From contig CAAGIL010000170.1 of NCBI GenBank assembly GCA_900769905.1, positions 1 through 64,000 of the forward strand: a stretch of DNA of 64,000 nt. The letters run 5' to 3'. Source of the DNA: Rikenellaceae bacterium (lineage in GTDB: Bacteria; Bacteroidota; Bacteroidia; Bacteroidales; UBA932). Under the pieces are notes generated by a model. It worked only from the letters and a program-made list of their open reading frames with translations. It did no database searches and was not told where the DNA came from. Positions 55,864 through 64,000 of this stretch are shown here, in pieces; the stretch's first letter is position 1, and every line of letters starts with the position of its first letter. Position numbers and translations under genes: made by a program.

Positions 55864-56427
55864 ATGGCAACAACAGCTGATTTCAAAAACGGTCTTTATC
55901 TGAAGTATAACGACAAGCCTTGTATGATTGTGTGGTTCCAGCACGTAAAGCCTGGCAAGGGCCCTGCTTTCGTGAAGACCAAGCTCCGCAACCTTGAAAA
56001 CGGACGCATACTTGAGAACACTTTCACCGCAGGTGCAAAGATCGAGACCATCGACGTGGAGCGTCGTCCATACCAGTTCCTCTATGAAGAGGAGGATGGT
56101 TTCAACTTCATGCACGAAGAGACCTACGAGCAGATTCTTCTTCCTAAGGAAGTTGTGGAGAATGCCGACCTTATGAAGGAAGGACAGCACGTGGAGATGA
56201 TGTTCGTGGTAGGTGAGGAGAAGTGCCTTACCTGCGAGCTCCCTACCTATGTGACCCTCGAAGTGACCTATTCCGAGCCTGCAGTGAAAGGCAATACCGC
56301 TTCCACTTCAGCCCTCAAGGAGGTTACCCTCGAGACCGGTGCAAAGATTATGGTTCCTCTCTTCATCGAGACCGGTGAGAAGATCACCGTCAACACTACC
56401 GACCGTTCTTACGGACAGAGAGTGTAG
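55864..56427 (+). CDS. efp: Elongation factor P
   Basis: Protein of 187 residues with the three EF-P domains. The loop that enters the peptidyl-transferase centre reads HVKPGKGPAF with Lys 32 at the tip, the residue that is modified in many bacteria. EF-P relieves stalling at proline runs. Modification genes are not in the window. Confidence 0.97.
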   Translation: MATTADFKNGLYLKYNDKPCMIVWFQHVKPGKGPAFVKTKLRNLENGRILENTFTAGAKIETIDVERRPYQFLYEEEDGFNFMHEETYEQILLPKEVVENADLMKEGQHVEMMFVVGEEKCLTCELPTYVTLEVTYSEPAVKGNTASTSALKEVTLETGAKIMVPLFIETGEKITVNTTDRSYGQRV

Positions 56428-56451
56428 TTTAGGACGAAGGAGATGCACAAT

Positions 56452-56489
56452 AAAAAAGAGGTCGACTTTTTCAGTCGGCCTCTATTTTT
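56452..56489. terminator. Bidirectional terminator of efp and the DUF4783 gene
   Basis: AGAGGTCGACT (56457-56467) pairs with AGTCGGCCTCT (56473-56483), with six A before and five T after. The hairpin includes the last codons and stop of the convergent DUF4783 gene. Confidence 0.8.
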
Positions 56490-56872
56490 AATTCCTGAAT
56501 CCTGTATTCGTTTCCCTTGGAACTGACGAAGATTGTTACGGAGAAATTCTCGCCTCCGGCGGAGAGATTGCCCAAGGCGTATTTCATATTGGCCCTTTCG
56601 GCTGTATGGGTTATTTCAAAACCCCTCGGAGTATAGGAAGAGAAGAAGACCTTCAGTATCTGCTTTGCCTGATTTTTGCTGGTGCTGCCTTCCTGCCCTG
56701 CAATCGTGAGCTCCAGATTGGTGTCAAACCAGGCGGAGAGGCTGTCGGCATCCCCCTTGACAATATACTTGCTGATAGGGCTGAACACATCAAACCTCTC
56801 CGTTTGCGCCGTTGCGGGCAACTCGGTGAGGAGAGGAAAGATGATAAGCAGTATGTTCAAAAAATGTTTCAC
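56471..56872 (-). CDS. DUF4783-family exported protein
   Basis: Protein of 133 residues with a signal peptide (ending near ATAQT). The body (FSPISKYIVKGDADSLSAWF, LKVFFSSYTPRGFEI) matches the DUF4783 pattern, a small NTF2-like-looking periplasmic protein found throughout Bacteroidales. Function unknown. Its 3' end lies within the terminator shared with efp. Confidence 0.82.
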   Translation of the reverse strand: MKHFLNILLIIFPLLTELPATAQTERFDVFSPISKYIVKGDADSLSAWFDTNLELTIAGQEGSTSKNQAKQILKVFFSSYTPRGFEITHTAERANMKYALGNLSAGGENFSVTIFVSSKGNEYRIQELKIEAD

Positions 56873-56907
56873 ATAATCAAATTAGCAAAAGCCGTACCAT
56901 AATGCAA

Positions 56908-56938
56908 TTTGATGTATAGAAAACTTTGTTTATATTTG
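56908..56938 (+). promoter_or_regulatory. Promoter of rlmH and the histidine kinase
   Basis: TTTG (56908-56911), 19 bases, TATATTTG (56931-56938), full consensus. The rlmH ATG comes only seven bases after the -7 box. Confidence 0.65.
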
Positions 56939-56945
56939 TCAATAT

Positions 56946-57419
56946 ATGAAGATTACGCTCCTCACAGTGGGGCGGACAGATGTGGAATGGGTCCGCAAGG
57001 GTCTCGAACTGTATATTTCGAGGCTGAAGCATTATGTGCCTTTTTCCCTCGTTGAAATACCCGAACTGAAGAATGTCTCCGCCTTGACCAGGGACCAGAT
57101 CAGGCAGAAGGAGGGCGAACTTGTACTCAAGTCGCTGAAGCCTTCGGACTGCGTCATCCTGCTGGATGAGCACGGGCGGGAGTACAGGTCGGTGGAGTTC
57201 TCATCTATGCTGGAGGAAAAGATGAGCAGGGGAGGCCGGGACCTTGTGTTCGTCATCGGAGGAGCCTACGGTTTCAGCGATGCCGTGTATTCCCGTTCGG
57301 ACGAAAAACTCTCCCTTTCAAAAATGACCTTCTCCCATCAGATGGTGAGAACGATTTTTGCAGAGCAACTCTATCGGGCCTTCACGATAATGAAAGGTGA
57401 GCCTTATCATCACGAGTAA
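56946..57419 (+). CDS. rlmH: 23S rRNA pseudouridine-1915 N3-methyltransferase
   Basis: Protein of 157 residues, SPOUT fold with KITLLTVGRTDVEWVRKGLE at the N terminus, ILLDEHGREYRSVEF and FVIGGAYGFSDAVYSR followed by LSLSKMTFSHQMVRTIFAEQ. It methylates pseudouridine 1915 in helix 69 of the large subunit. The stop TAA is immediately followed by the kinase ATG. Confidence 0.96.
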   Translation: MKITLLTVGRTDVEWVRKGLELYISRLKHYVPFSLVEIPELKNVSALTRDQIRQKEGELVLKSLKPSDCVILLDEHGREYRSVEFSSMLEEKMSRGGRDLVFVIGGAYGFSDAVYSRSDEKLSLSKMTFSHQMVRTIFAEQLYRAFTIMKGEPYHHE

Positions 57420-60400
57420 ATGAAGAATAAGAAGCATATATTCAATGCTCTCACCGCCCTGATGCTGCTGATAAGCGCGGTGCTGATGGTCTTCTCATCC
57501 ACCAGGGTGAGAAGCGCCGCCGATGCCGACAGGGTTGCTGCCGGAGTTTCCCGCGCATTGGAGAAGCGTATGGAGCTGCTGGACGGGTATATTGCCCGGG
57601 CTCTGGCTCAGGACCCTTCCACCTGGCTCTCGCTCGAGGACCTGCCTCCGGATATGGTTGTGTACCGCTACATTGCGGATACGCTCCAGTCCTGGATAGG
57701 GGAGTTCTCCGTGTCAAACGACAATATACATTCGGGTACCTATCTTCCTGTCATTACCAATCCTGCCCGGTCCCTGGTGTCGCCGCTTGCAATGGTTGCC
57801 GACTCCGCGACCTTTGTGAATATGGGCCAGCACTGGTATCTTGCCAAGTCGGTTGAGGAAGATGACTGCCGCATAATTGCCGGGCTTGAGATTCTCAGCA
57901 ACACGAACGGACAGCGTATGAGGGCCAACCCTGCCCTGCACATCAATCCCTGCTATGCGGTAAGGACTCTTGCCGAGACCGGCGGGTCTGCCGTGTGCCT
58001 TGACGGCAAGCCTGTCTTCAAGGTTATCTGCGAGACTATGGATGCCTCTTTGCTCAAGGACTCGGGACTGATGTGGCTTGCTCTTGCCTTTCTGATTGCC
58101 GCCGCCTACTGCTTCCTGCTTGCCGACCGCAATGTGAAGCGTCTGCTCATCACCCTGCTGGTGCTGGTCTCCGTGATGGCTTCCTTCTACCTCTGGGGAC
58201 GCAATGCCGGCGGACGACTCATCATTTTCTCGCCGGTGCTGTATGCCGGAGGACCGGTGTTCAGCTCGCTCGGTGCCGTGGTCATCGCCAACCTGGCCGT
58301 CCTGCTCATCGTTTCCTGCTTCTATATTGCACGGGACGGCCTTTCCGGGGTGTTCCGCAATGACCGCCAGCGCTGGACTTTTCTCCTGCTCGACCTGGCT
58401 CTCATCGTGCTGCTGCTGGTGTACACCCACCTCACCCTCAAGAGCATTATTCTGAATTCCGGCATTTCCCTGGAACTGTTCAAGCCTGCGGAATTCACGC
58501 CTTTCTGCGCAATCGTATATGCTTCCTTCATCTCTATGCTGATGAGCGTGCCTATGCTCGTGCAGCTGGGATCCGTCTCGGCTCCGGAACGATTCCGGGG
58601 CAGGGTCAATGCCTTCTCGGTAGGGAACAAGCTTCTTTACAGCATATTCATATCGGTCTATCTCATCAGCATCTCCTCAGTGCTCGGCTTCCGAAAGGAG
58701 CAGGACCGTATGGAGGTGCTTGCGAACAGGCTTTCATTCGATAGGGATATTGCCCTGGAGATGCGTCTGCGCAGGGTTGAGAACCAGATTGCGGAAGATA
58801 TGATCATTTCTGCCCTGTCCGTTTTCAACAATACCGCGTCCACGATACAGGGCCGTATACTGGATACCTACTTCTCCCGCTCCGAGCAGGATTATATTGT
58901 TTCGGTATATGTGTTCAACGACAGCAACAATACCCGGGCGGCGCTTGACCAGTACAACCGTCTGCTCAAGGACGGAGTGCCGATTGCAGACAATTCCCGT
59001 TTCCTGTATGTGAAAAGGGACGGGGGACACTCCTACTATGTGGGACTCTTCCTCTATCTGGTCGAGGGCAACGGTATCAGCAGGGTGCTGGTGTGCCTTG
59101 AATCCAAGGACATAAGGGGCAACAAGGGATACGCGAGCATATTCGGAATCACTCCTCCGGGAAAGGTTACCATCCCGGCAGGCTATTCCTATGCCAGATA
59201 TGAAGGTGCCAATCTGAAATCCAGCCACGGCAGTTTCGCATATCCTACCAGGCTCGGCCCGAAAATGATGCAACTCTCCTATGAACAGAAGGACAGGACT
59301 GAAACCGTGAACGGCTACACGCATTTCTTTACCCTTATTTCCGACAATGAGATGGTTGCCATTTCCAGGGCAAAGACGGATTTTGTGACTTATCTGGTGT
59401 CCGGGATACTTGTCGCCATCATCACTTTCCTGCTGATGTGTCTCATTTCCCTGAAATGGAGTGACAGGCACAACTACGGATGGACTTTCTTCAGGACCCG
59501 CATAATGGGCCTGCTGCTTGCCTCCCTGATTCTTACTCTAGTGGCTATGGTCGCCGTGAGCGTATTTTTCGTGGCTTCCCGCAACGATACCAATATGCAC
59601 ACGATGATGTCGGAAAAGATACTCTCCATCAGCAGTATGATGGAGGCAGGTAATGCCACAATCAACGATCCGGCCGAATTCAATTACTCCCAGCTGCGGC
59701 GCCTGATGGAGCAGGTGGGCTCTGACACCAACTCCGACATAAGCCTTTACACTCCTGACGGGAGGATGATGATGTCCACCACGCCTATGGTCTTCGAACG
59801 CCAGTTCCTCGGCAACCGCATCAACGGTATGGCGTATTCCGAAATAGTTTACAACTACAAGAAATACCATATCCAGAGGGAATCTTCCGCTTCGGTCAAC
59901 TTCTACAGCCTGTATGCACCGCTGAGGAGCCGTGACGGAAACATACTTGCCATCATCTGTTCTCCTTACAGCGAAGAGAATTACGATTTTGAACAGGATG
60001 CCGTGACGCATACAATGACGGTGGTGGCCATCTTCCTCTTCTTCCTCATCCTTTCAACCTTTATGGTGTCCCGCATCGTGGACAAGATGTTCGGCCCTCT
60101 GGGCGAGATGAGCCGGAAGATGAACTCTGCCGACCTGGACTCCCTGGAATACATTGAATACGACAGGAACGATGAGATTACATCCATAGTCCAGGCTTAC
60201 AACCGTATGGTGACCGAGCTCTCCGAGAGTTCGCGCAAGCTGGCCCAAGCGGAGAGGGACAAGGCGTGGAGCGGAATGGCAAGGCAGGTGGCGCACGAGA
60301 TCAAGAACCCGCTCACCCCTATGAAGCTCCAGCTCCAGAGAGTGATACGCCTCAAGCAGAAGGGGGATCCCGTATGGCAGGAGAGGTTCGACGAGGCGAG

Positions 60401-60977
60401 CAAGGTGCTGCTCGACCATATCGACATTCTGACGGACACGGCCAACGAGTTCTCGACCTTTGCGAAACTCTATACCGAGACCCCTGCGGAAATAGCCTTG
60501 GATACGCTCATACGCGAGGAAATTGCAATGTTCGACAACAGGGACAATATAGAGTTCATTTATCTCGGATTCGAGGATGTGAAGGTTATGGGACCAAAGC
60601 CTCAGCTCACCCGCGTGTTCGTCAATCTGCTCAACAATGCCGTGCAGGCTATAGGCGACAAGGAGGATGGAAAGATAGTGGTATCCCTGCGCAACTCCAA
60701 CGAGGACGGTTTCTATGACATAGTATTCGAGGACAACGGTCCGGGAGTGTCCGAGGAAAACGAGTCCAGGCTCTTCTCCCCGAACTTCACCACCAAGAAT
60801 GCCGGGTCAGGCCTGGGCCTTGCCATCAGCCGAAGCATACTGGAACGTTGCGGGGCAAGGATATCATACCACCGCTCCTACACTCTTGGAGGAGCTTGCT
60901 TCAGCATCACTTACCCTAAGGAAATGCCTGAGGAGTTTACTTCTGACGGCAGAAAATCTGAACCGGACAACCGTTGA
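57420..60977 (+). CDS. Large multi-span sensor histidine kinase
   Basis: Protein of 1185 residues. Order: one N-terminal membrane span and a periplasmic domain (to about residue 215), six membrane spans (about 215-425), a large extracytoplasmic region, two spans near 655-720, another periplasmic region, a last span near 870, HAMP (about 887-937), HisKA with [17 protein letters not shown] (His near 958), and HATPase with [11 protein letters not shown] and DNGPGVSEE. The kinase core resembles NtrY-type kinases. There is no receiver or regulator gene next to it, so its partner is unknown. Its 3' end overlaps the convergent der gene by 41 bases. Confidence 0.9.
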   Translation: MKNKKHIFNALTALMLLISAVLMVFSSTRVRSAADADRVAAGVSRALEKRMELLDGYIARALAQDPSTWLSLEDLPPDMVVYRYIADTLQSWIGEFSVSNDNIHSGTYLPVITNPARSLVSPLAMVADSATFVNMGQHWYLAKSVEEDDCRIIAGLEILSNTNGQRMRANPALHINPCYAVRTLAETGGSAVCLDGKPVFKVICETMDASLLKDSGLMWLALAFLIAAAYCFLLADRNVKRLLITLLVLVSVMASFYLWGRNAGGRLIIFSPVLYAGGPVFSSLGAVVIANLAVLLIVSCFYIARDGLSGVFRNDRQRWTFLLLDLALIVLLLVYTHLTLKSIILNSGISLELFKPAEFTPFCAIVYASFISMLMSVPMLVQLGSVSAPERFRGRVNAFSVGNKLLYSIFISVYLISISSVLGFRKEQDRMEVLANRLSFDRDIALEMRLRRVENQIAEDMIISALSVFNNTASTIQGRILDTYFSRSEQDYIVSVYVFNDSNNTRAALDQYNRLLKDGVPIADNSRFLYVKRDGGHSYYVGLFLYLVEGNGISRVLVCLESKDIRGNKGYASIFGITPPGKVTIPAGYSYARYEGANLKSSHGSFAYPTRLGPKMMQLSYEQKDRTETVNGYTHFFTLISDNEMVAISRAKTDFVTYLVSGILVAIITFLLMCLISLKWSDRHNYGWTFFRTRIMGLLLASLILTLVAMVAVSVFFVASRNDTNMHTMMSEKILSISSMMEAGNATINDPAEFNYSQLRRLMEQVGSDTNSDISLYTPDGRMMMSTTPMVFERQFLGNRINGMAYSEIVYNYKKYHIQRESSASVNFYSLYAPLRSRDGNILAIICSPYSEENYDFEQDAVTHTMTVVAIFLFFLILSTFMVSRIVDKMFGPLGEMSRKMNSADLDSLEYIEYDRNDEITSIVQAYNRMVTELSESSRKLAQAERDKAWSGMARQVAHEIKNPLTPMKLQLQRVIRLKQKGDPVWQERFDEASKVLLDHIDILTDTANEFSTFAKLYTETPAEIALDTLIREEIAMFDNRDNIEFIYLGFEDVKVMGPKPQLTRVFVNLLNNAVQAIGDKEDGKIVVSLRNSNEDGFYDIVFEDNGPGVSEENESRLFSPNFTTKNAGSGLGLAISRSILERCGARISYHRSYTLGGACFSITYPKEMPEEFTSDGRKSEPDNR

Positions 60978-62244
60978 GGTTGAAATTCTTCCTGATCTGG
61001 TTCTCAAGGAAACGTTTGTACGGCTCCTTGATGTACTGAGGCAGATTGCAGAAGAAGGCGAATGCCGGGAACCTGGTCGGGAGCTGGGTGACGTACTTTA
61101 TCTTCACGTACTTGCCCTTCCACGCAGGTGGCGGAGTCTCCTCTATGATAGGAAGCAGGATTTCGTTGAGCCTGGCGGTAGGAATCTTCCTGCTGTAGTT
61201 GGCATAGACTTCGGTGGCGGCGTTGAGCACGTCCTGGATGCGCTGCATCTTGAGCACTGAGGTAAATACAATAGGAATGTCGTTGAACGGAGCCAGCCTT
61301 GCCTTCAGGGCTTCGGTGTACTCCTTCATCGTGTTGGAATCCTTGATGAAGAGGTCCCACTTGTTCACTACGACCACGCAGCCCTTCTTGTTCTTGATTA
61401 TGAGGTTGTAAATGCTCATATCCTGGGCTTCCATTCCCGTGGTGGCATCAATCATCAGTATGCAGATGTCGGAATGCTCTATCGCCCTGATGGAACGCAT
61501 CACGGAATAGAACTCCAGGTCCTCGTGTACCTTGGTCTTCCTGCGTATGCCTGCCGTATCCACGAGCATGAACTCGAAGCCGAACTTGTTGTAATGGGTC
61601 TCGATTGCGTCCCTGGTCGTGCCGGCGACAGGGGTGACAATGTTCCTCTCTTCGCCCAGGAGGGCATTGGTGAGGGAGGACTTGCCCACGTTAGGCTTGC
61701 CCACGATGGCGATTCGCGGAAGTTCGGCATAAGGGTCCGGGCCCTGTTCCTCCTCCGGAAGCACCGCCACGAGTGCGTCGAGCAGGTCGCCGGTGCCGCT
61801 GCCGTTGGCCGCGGAGATGCTGTAGATTTCTCCCAGCCCCAGGGAATAGAACTGGTATGCGTCGAACATCTTCTCTCCGGAATCCACCTTGTTGACGCAG
61901 AGTACCACCGGCTTGCGGGAACGCCTGAGTATATCGGCGATCTCGGAGTCGTAGTCGGTGATGCCGGTGCCTGCCTCGACCATAAACAGTATGGCATCAG
62001 CTTCCTCAATTGCTATCTGCACCTGGGAACGGATGGCGCTTTCGAAAACGTCATCGGAATTGGTGGTGTATCCGCCGGTGTCGACTACGGAGAATTCTTT
62101 CCCGCACCAGTCGCAACGTCCGTAATGGCGGTCGCGGGTCACGCCCGCTGTATCATCTACTATTGCCTGCCTCATTCCGACGAGGCGGTTGAACAGGGTT
62201 GATTTGCCGACATTAGGCCGGCCGACTATTGCTACCAGACTCAT
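60937..62244 (-). CDS. der: Ribosome biogenesis GTPase Der
   Basis: Protein of 435 residues with two tandem GTPase domains: first [23 protein letters not shown] and NKVD; second [26 protein letters not shown] and NKWD; then the KH-like C-terminal domain. Der is required for 50S subunit maturation. ATG 62244 (MSLVAIVG) is chosen; an extension upstream would run through the small membrane-protein gene. Confidence 0.96.
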   Translation of the reverse strand: MSLVAIVGRPNVGKSTLFNRLVGMRQAIVDDTAGVTRDRHYGRCDWCGKEFSVVDTGGYTTNSDDVFESAIRSQVQIAIEEADAILFMVEAGTGITDYDSEIADILRRSRKPVVLCVNKVDSGEKMFDAYQFYSLGLGEIYSISAANGSGTGDLLDALVAVLPEEEQGPDPYAELPRIAIVGKPNVGKSSLTNALLGEERNIVTPVAGTTRDAIETHYNKFGFEFMLVDTAGIRRKTKVHEDLEFYSVMRSIRAIEHSDICILMIDATTGMEAQDMSIYNLIIKNKKGCVVVVNKWDLFIKDSNTMKEYTEALKARLAPFNDIPIVFTSVLKMQRIQDVLNAATEVYANYSRKIPTARLNEILLPIIEETPPPAWKGKYVKIKYVTQLPTRFPAFAFFCNLPQYIKEPYKRFLENQIRKNFNLNGCPVQIFCRQK

Positions 62245-62467
62245 ATAATTTACATTCTTTGCAGGCGTCGCTGTAATCGCCGCTGCAGTGTTTTCTGTGC
62301 AATGCGGCATCCTCGTCCTTGTAACAGCGAATGCCGCGCTTTCTCATTTCCTCGTTGGAACCCACGTCGTAGTGCGGAAAATCCTTTTTCCGCACAAGTA
62401 TGTTGAAACTCAGTCCCAGTACGCACAGGGCGACGAGGGCAAGGGCGAGGAGAAATACTTTCATCAT
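62213..62467 (-). CDS. Small Bacteroidales membrane protein
   Basis: Protein of 84 residues: one N-terminal membrane span ([20 protein letters not shown]) followed by a soluble part with [17 protein letters not shown] and four Cys. Similar short proteins, annotated only as membrane or secreted proteins, occur in many Bacteroidales. Function unknown. It overlaps der by 32 bases and starts two bases after the prs stop. Confidence 0.75.
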   Translation of the reverse strand: MMKVFLLALALVALCVLGLSFNILVRKKDFPHYDVGSNEEMRKRGIRCYKDEDAALHRKHCSGDYSDACKECKLYESGSNSRPA

Positions 62468-62468
62468 A

Positions 62469-63440
62469 TCAGAACACGAAGTCGCTGCTTATGGACTCGT
62501 AGTTGTAAACCTTGTTGATGATGTGTGCAAATACCGCGGTCATCGTCACAATCCTTATCTTCGGATCGTTTGCGAGCTCAGGATGCGGCACGGTGTCGGT
62601 GATGAAGACCTCTTCAAGCACGGAATTGTGGATTCTTTCCAGGGCTTCCCCTGAGAAGATGCCGTGGGTGGCGCAGGCCCTGACGCTCTTTGCGCCCTTG
62701 CTCTTGAGCACTTCAGCCGCCTTGCAGAGCGTGCCGGCGGTGTCGATCATGTCGTCGACGATGATGATGTTCTTGCCCTCGACCTCACCTATTGCGGTGA
62801 TTGACCCCACTACGTTGGCCCTTTCCCTGGTCTTGTGGCAGATGATGACGGATGCCCCCAGGTCTTTGGCATAGGCGTTAGCCCTCTTGGCTCCGCCCAT
62901 GTCAGGAGCGGCGATTGCCAGGTCCTCGATATTACGTTCCTTGATGTAAGGGATGAATACCTTGCTGGCATAGATGTGGTCCACCGGGATGTCGAAGAAA
63001 CCCTGGATCTGGTCGGCGTGCAGGTCGCAGGCCATGACCCTGTCGGCACCGGCGGCGCGGAGAAGGTTGGCAACCAGTTTGGCACCGATGGCCACCCTCG
63101 GCTTGTCCTTGCGGTCCTGGCGGGCCCATCCGAAATAAGGCATAACCGCTACGACTGAATCGGCTGAAGCCCTTTTGGCCGCATCGATGGTCAGAAGCAG
63201 TTCCATAAGGTTGTCTGCAGGCGGTATAGTCGACTGCAGGATATAAACTGAAGCGCCGCGGACGCTCTCAGTGAATTTCGGCTGAAATTCACCGTCACTG
63301 AACGGGGTTAGCTCCAGCTCTCCGAGGTGCATCTCGGGCTGGTCGGGGTCCCTGAGTTCGTTCAGATGTTTGATGACTTTGCTGGCAAAGTCCTTGGATG
63401 CGCGGCAGGCGAATAATTCCAGTCTGTGGGAGTGTAACAT
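62469..63440 (-). CDS. prs: Ribose-phosphate pyrophosphokinase
   Basis: Protein of 323 residues with LTPFSDGEFQPKF, the divalent-metal region MACDLHADQIQGFF and the PRPP-binding motif IIIVDDMIDTAGTLCKA. It makes PRPP for nucleotide, His and Trp synthesis. ATG 63440 lies five bases past the engB stop; an ATG at 63455 adds five residues but overlaps engB. Longer frames upstream lie inside engB. Confidence 0.95.
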   Translation of the reverse strand: MLHSHRLELFACRASKDFASKVIKHLNELRDPDQPEMHLGELELTPFSDGEFQPKFTESVRGASVYILQSTIPPADNLMELLLTIDAAKRASADSVVAVMPYFGWARQDRKDKPRVAIGAKLVANLLRAAGADRVMACDLHADQIQGFFDIPVDHIYASKVFIPYIKERNIEDLAIAAPDMGGAKRANAYAKDLGASVIICHKTRERANVVGSITAIGEVEGKNIIIVDDMIDTAGTLCKAAEVLKSKGAKSVRACATHGIFSGEALERIHNSVLEEVFITDTVPHPELANDPKIRIVTMTAVFAHIINKVYNYESISSDFVF

Positions 63441-63444
63441 AAAA

Positions 63445-64000
63445 CTATTTTGCATTAAGATTGTTAAGTATCCTGTCGATGTAGGACAATATCTCTTCCT
63501 TCCCTGCACCGGTTTTGGAAGAGGAGCAGAGAACTTCCGGTAACTCCTCCCATTGCTCCATAAGAACCCTGGAGTTGCGTTCGAGCCGCGCAGCCAGCAC
63601 ATTCGGGCCCTGCTTCTCGCACTTGGTCATGATAATGCTGAACGGGATGCCGTGCTCTCCGAGCTCGCTGATGAAGTCTATGTCTATGCGCCCTATGTCG
63701 TGGCGGGAGTCCACCAGAACAAAAAGCATCACAAGATCTTCCGACCCTGTGATGTAATCCCTGATAATCTCTGCGATCTGCTGCTTCCCTTCCCGCCCGA
63801 GCTTGGCGTAGCCGTAGCCCGGGAGGTCCACAAGATACCAGCTGTCATTTATGAGGAAATGATTTACGAGCTTGGTCTTTCCCGGAGTGGAGGATGTCAT
63901 GGCAAGCTTTTCGTTGCCGCATAACATATTGATAAGCGACGACTTGCCGACATTGGACCGGCCTATGAAAGCAAATTCCGGCAGGCGTCTCTTCGGTTTC
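63445..64000 (-). CDS. engB: Ribosome biogenesis GTPase YsxC/EngB (5' end outside window)
   Basis: Open reading frame that runs off the right edge of the window. Visible motifs: P-loop GRSNVGKSSLINML (coded near 63915-63960), TSSTPGKTK switch I, DLPGYGYAK switch II and IIMTKCEK (G4). The single-domain TrmE-Era-like GTPase takes part in 50S assembly. It lies next to prs and der on the same strand. The start codon is not in the window. Confidence 0.92.
   Translation of the reverse strand, partial: KPKRRLPEFAFIGRSNVGKSSLINMLCGNEKLAMTSSTPGKTKLVNHFLINDSWYLVDLPGYGYAKLGREGKQQIAEIIRDYITGSEDLVMLFVLVDSRHDIGRIDIDFISELGEHGIPFSIIMTKCEKQGPNVLAARLERNSRVLMEQWEELPEVLCSSSKTGAGKEEILSYIDRILNNLNAK

Overview
The window looks like chromosome of an uncultured member of Bacteroidota, order Bacteroidales. 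Evidence seen in the sequence: promoters of the Bacteroidota type (TTTG, 19-20 bases, TAnnTTTG), a SusC/SusD polysaccharide-utilisation locus run by a hybrid two-component regulator, fimbrillin-type lipoproteins, many lipoprotein signal peptides, and Bacteroidota housekeeping neighbourhoods (sigma54 activator-lptE-secG, cmk-ispH, pyrH-frr). Genus cannot be read from the sequence by eye.

Layout. 1-2.7 kb: tRNA-Ser, a rather AT-rich DUF4143 ATPase gene, an SGNH hydrolase and tRNA-Gly. 2.7-7.6 kb (minus strand): a short ClpB, SecG, a TPR-like protein, LptE and a sigma54 activator. 7.6-12.9 kb (plus): an OmpA/TPR-like lipoprotein, then the str operon rpsL-rpsG-fusA-rpsJ, which stops at a CAU tRNA and a terminator instead of running into the S10 cluster. 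13.0-22.5 kb (minus): an eight-gene fimbrial operon (two DUF3575-type genes, a DUF5119-like lipoprotein, three fimbrillins, an OmpA/TPR-like protein and an outer-membrane barrel). Its first gene is split into two frames exactly at a run of eight G, which looks like a phase-variable switch in the OFF state. 22.6-38.2 kb: a polysaccharide-utilisation locus with carboxylesterase, SusC, SusD, a repeat lipoprotein, a CE1-type esterase and a GH3 glycosidase on the minus strand, and the divergent hybrid two-component regulator, with repeated GATTTG elements between them.

38.2-64 kb is dense housekeeping: two M24 aminopeptidases, FabG, ComF, DusB, LpxK, RRF, UMP kinase, a lone SdhC, L13-S9-S2-EF-Ts with a structured leader before rpsB, an O-methyltransferase, DnaX, LptB, Cmk, IspH, EF-P, a DUF4783 protein, RlmH, a large multi-membrane-span histidine kinase, Der, a small membrane protein, PRPP synthetase and an EngB gene cut by the window end.

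The genes fall into clear functional sets: protein synthesis (S12, S7, EF-G, S10, L13, S9, S2, EF-Ts, RRF, EF-P, Der, EngB, RlmH, DusB), outer-membrane building (LptE, LptB, LpxK, SecG), surface adhesion (fimbrial operon) and glycan capture and de-esterification (polysaccharide-utilisation locus). The most interesting observations are the G8 tract in the fimbrial operon, the N-domain-less ClpB, the synteny breaks after rpsJ and sdhC, ribosomal-protein promoters fused to terminator-like hairpins, the rpsB leader, and the tandem-repeat lipoprotein of unknown ligand. No CRISPR array, insertion sequence or prophage was seen.
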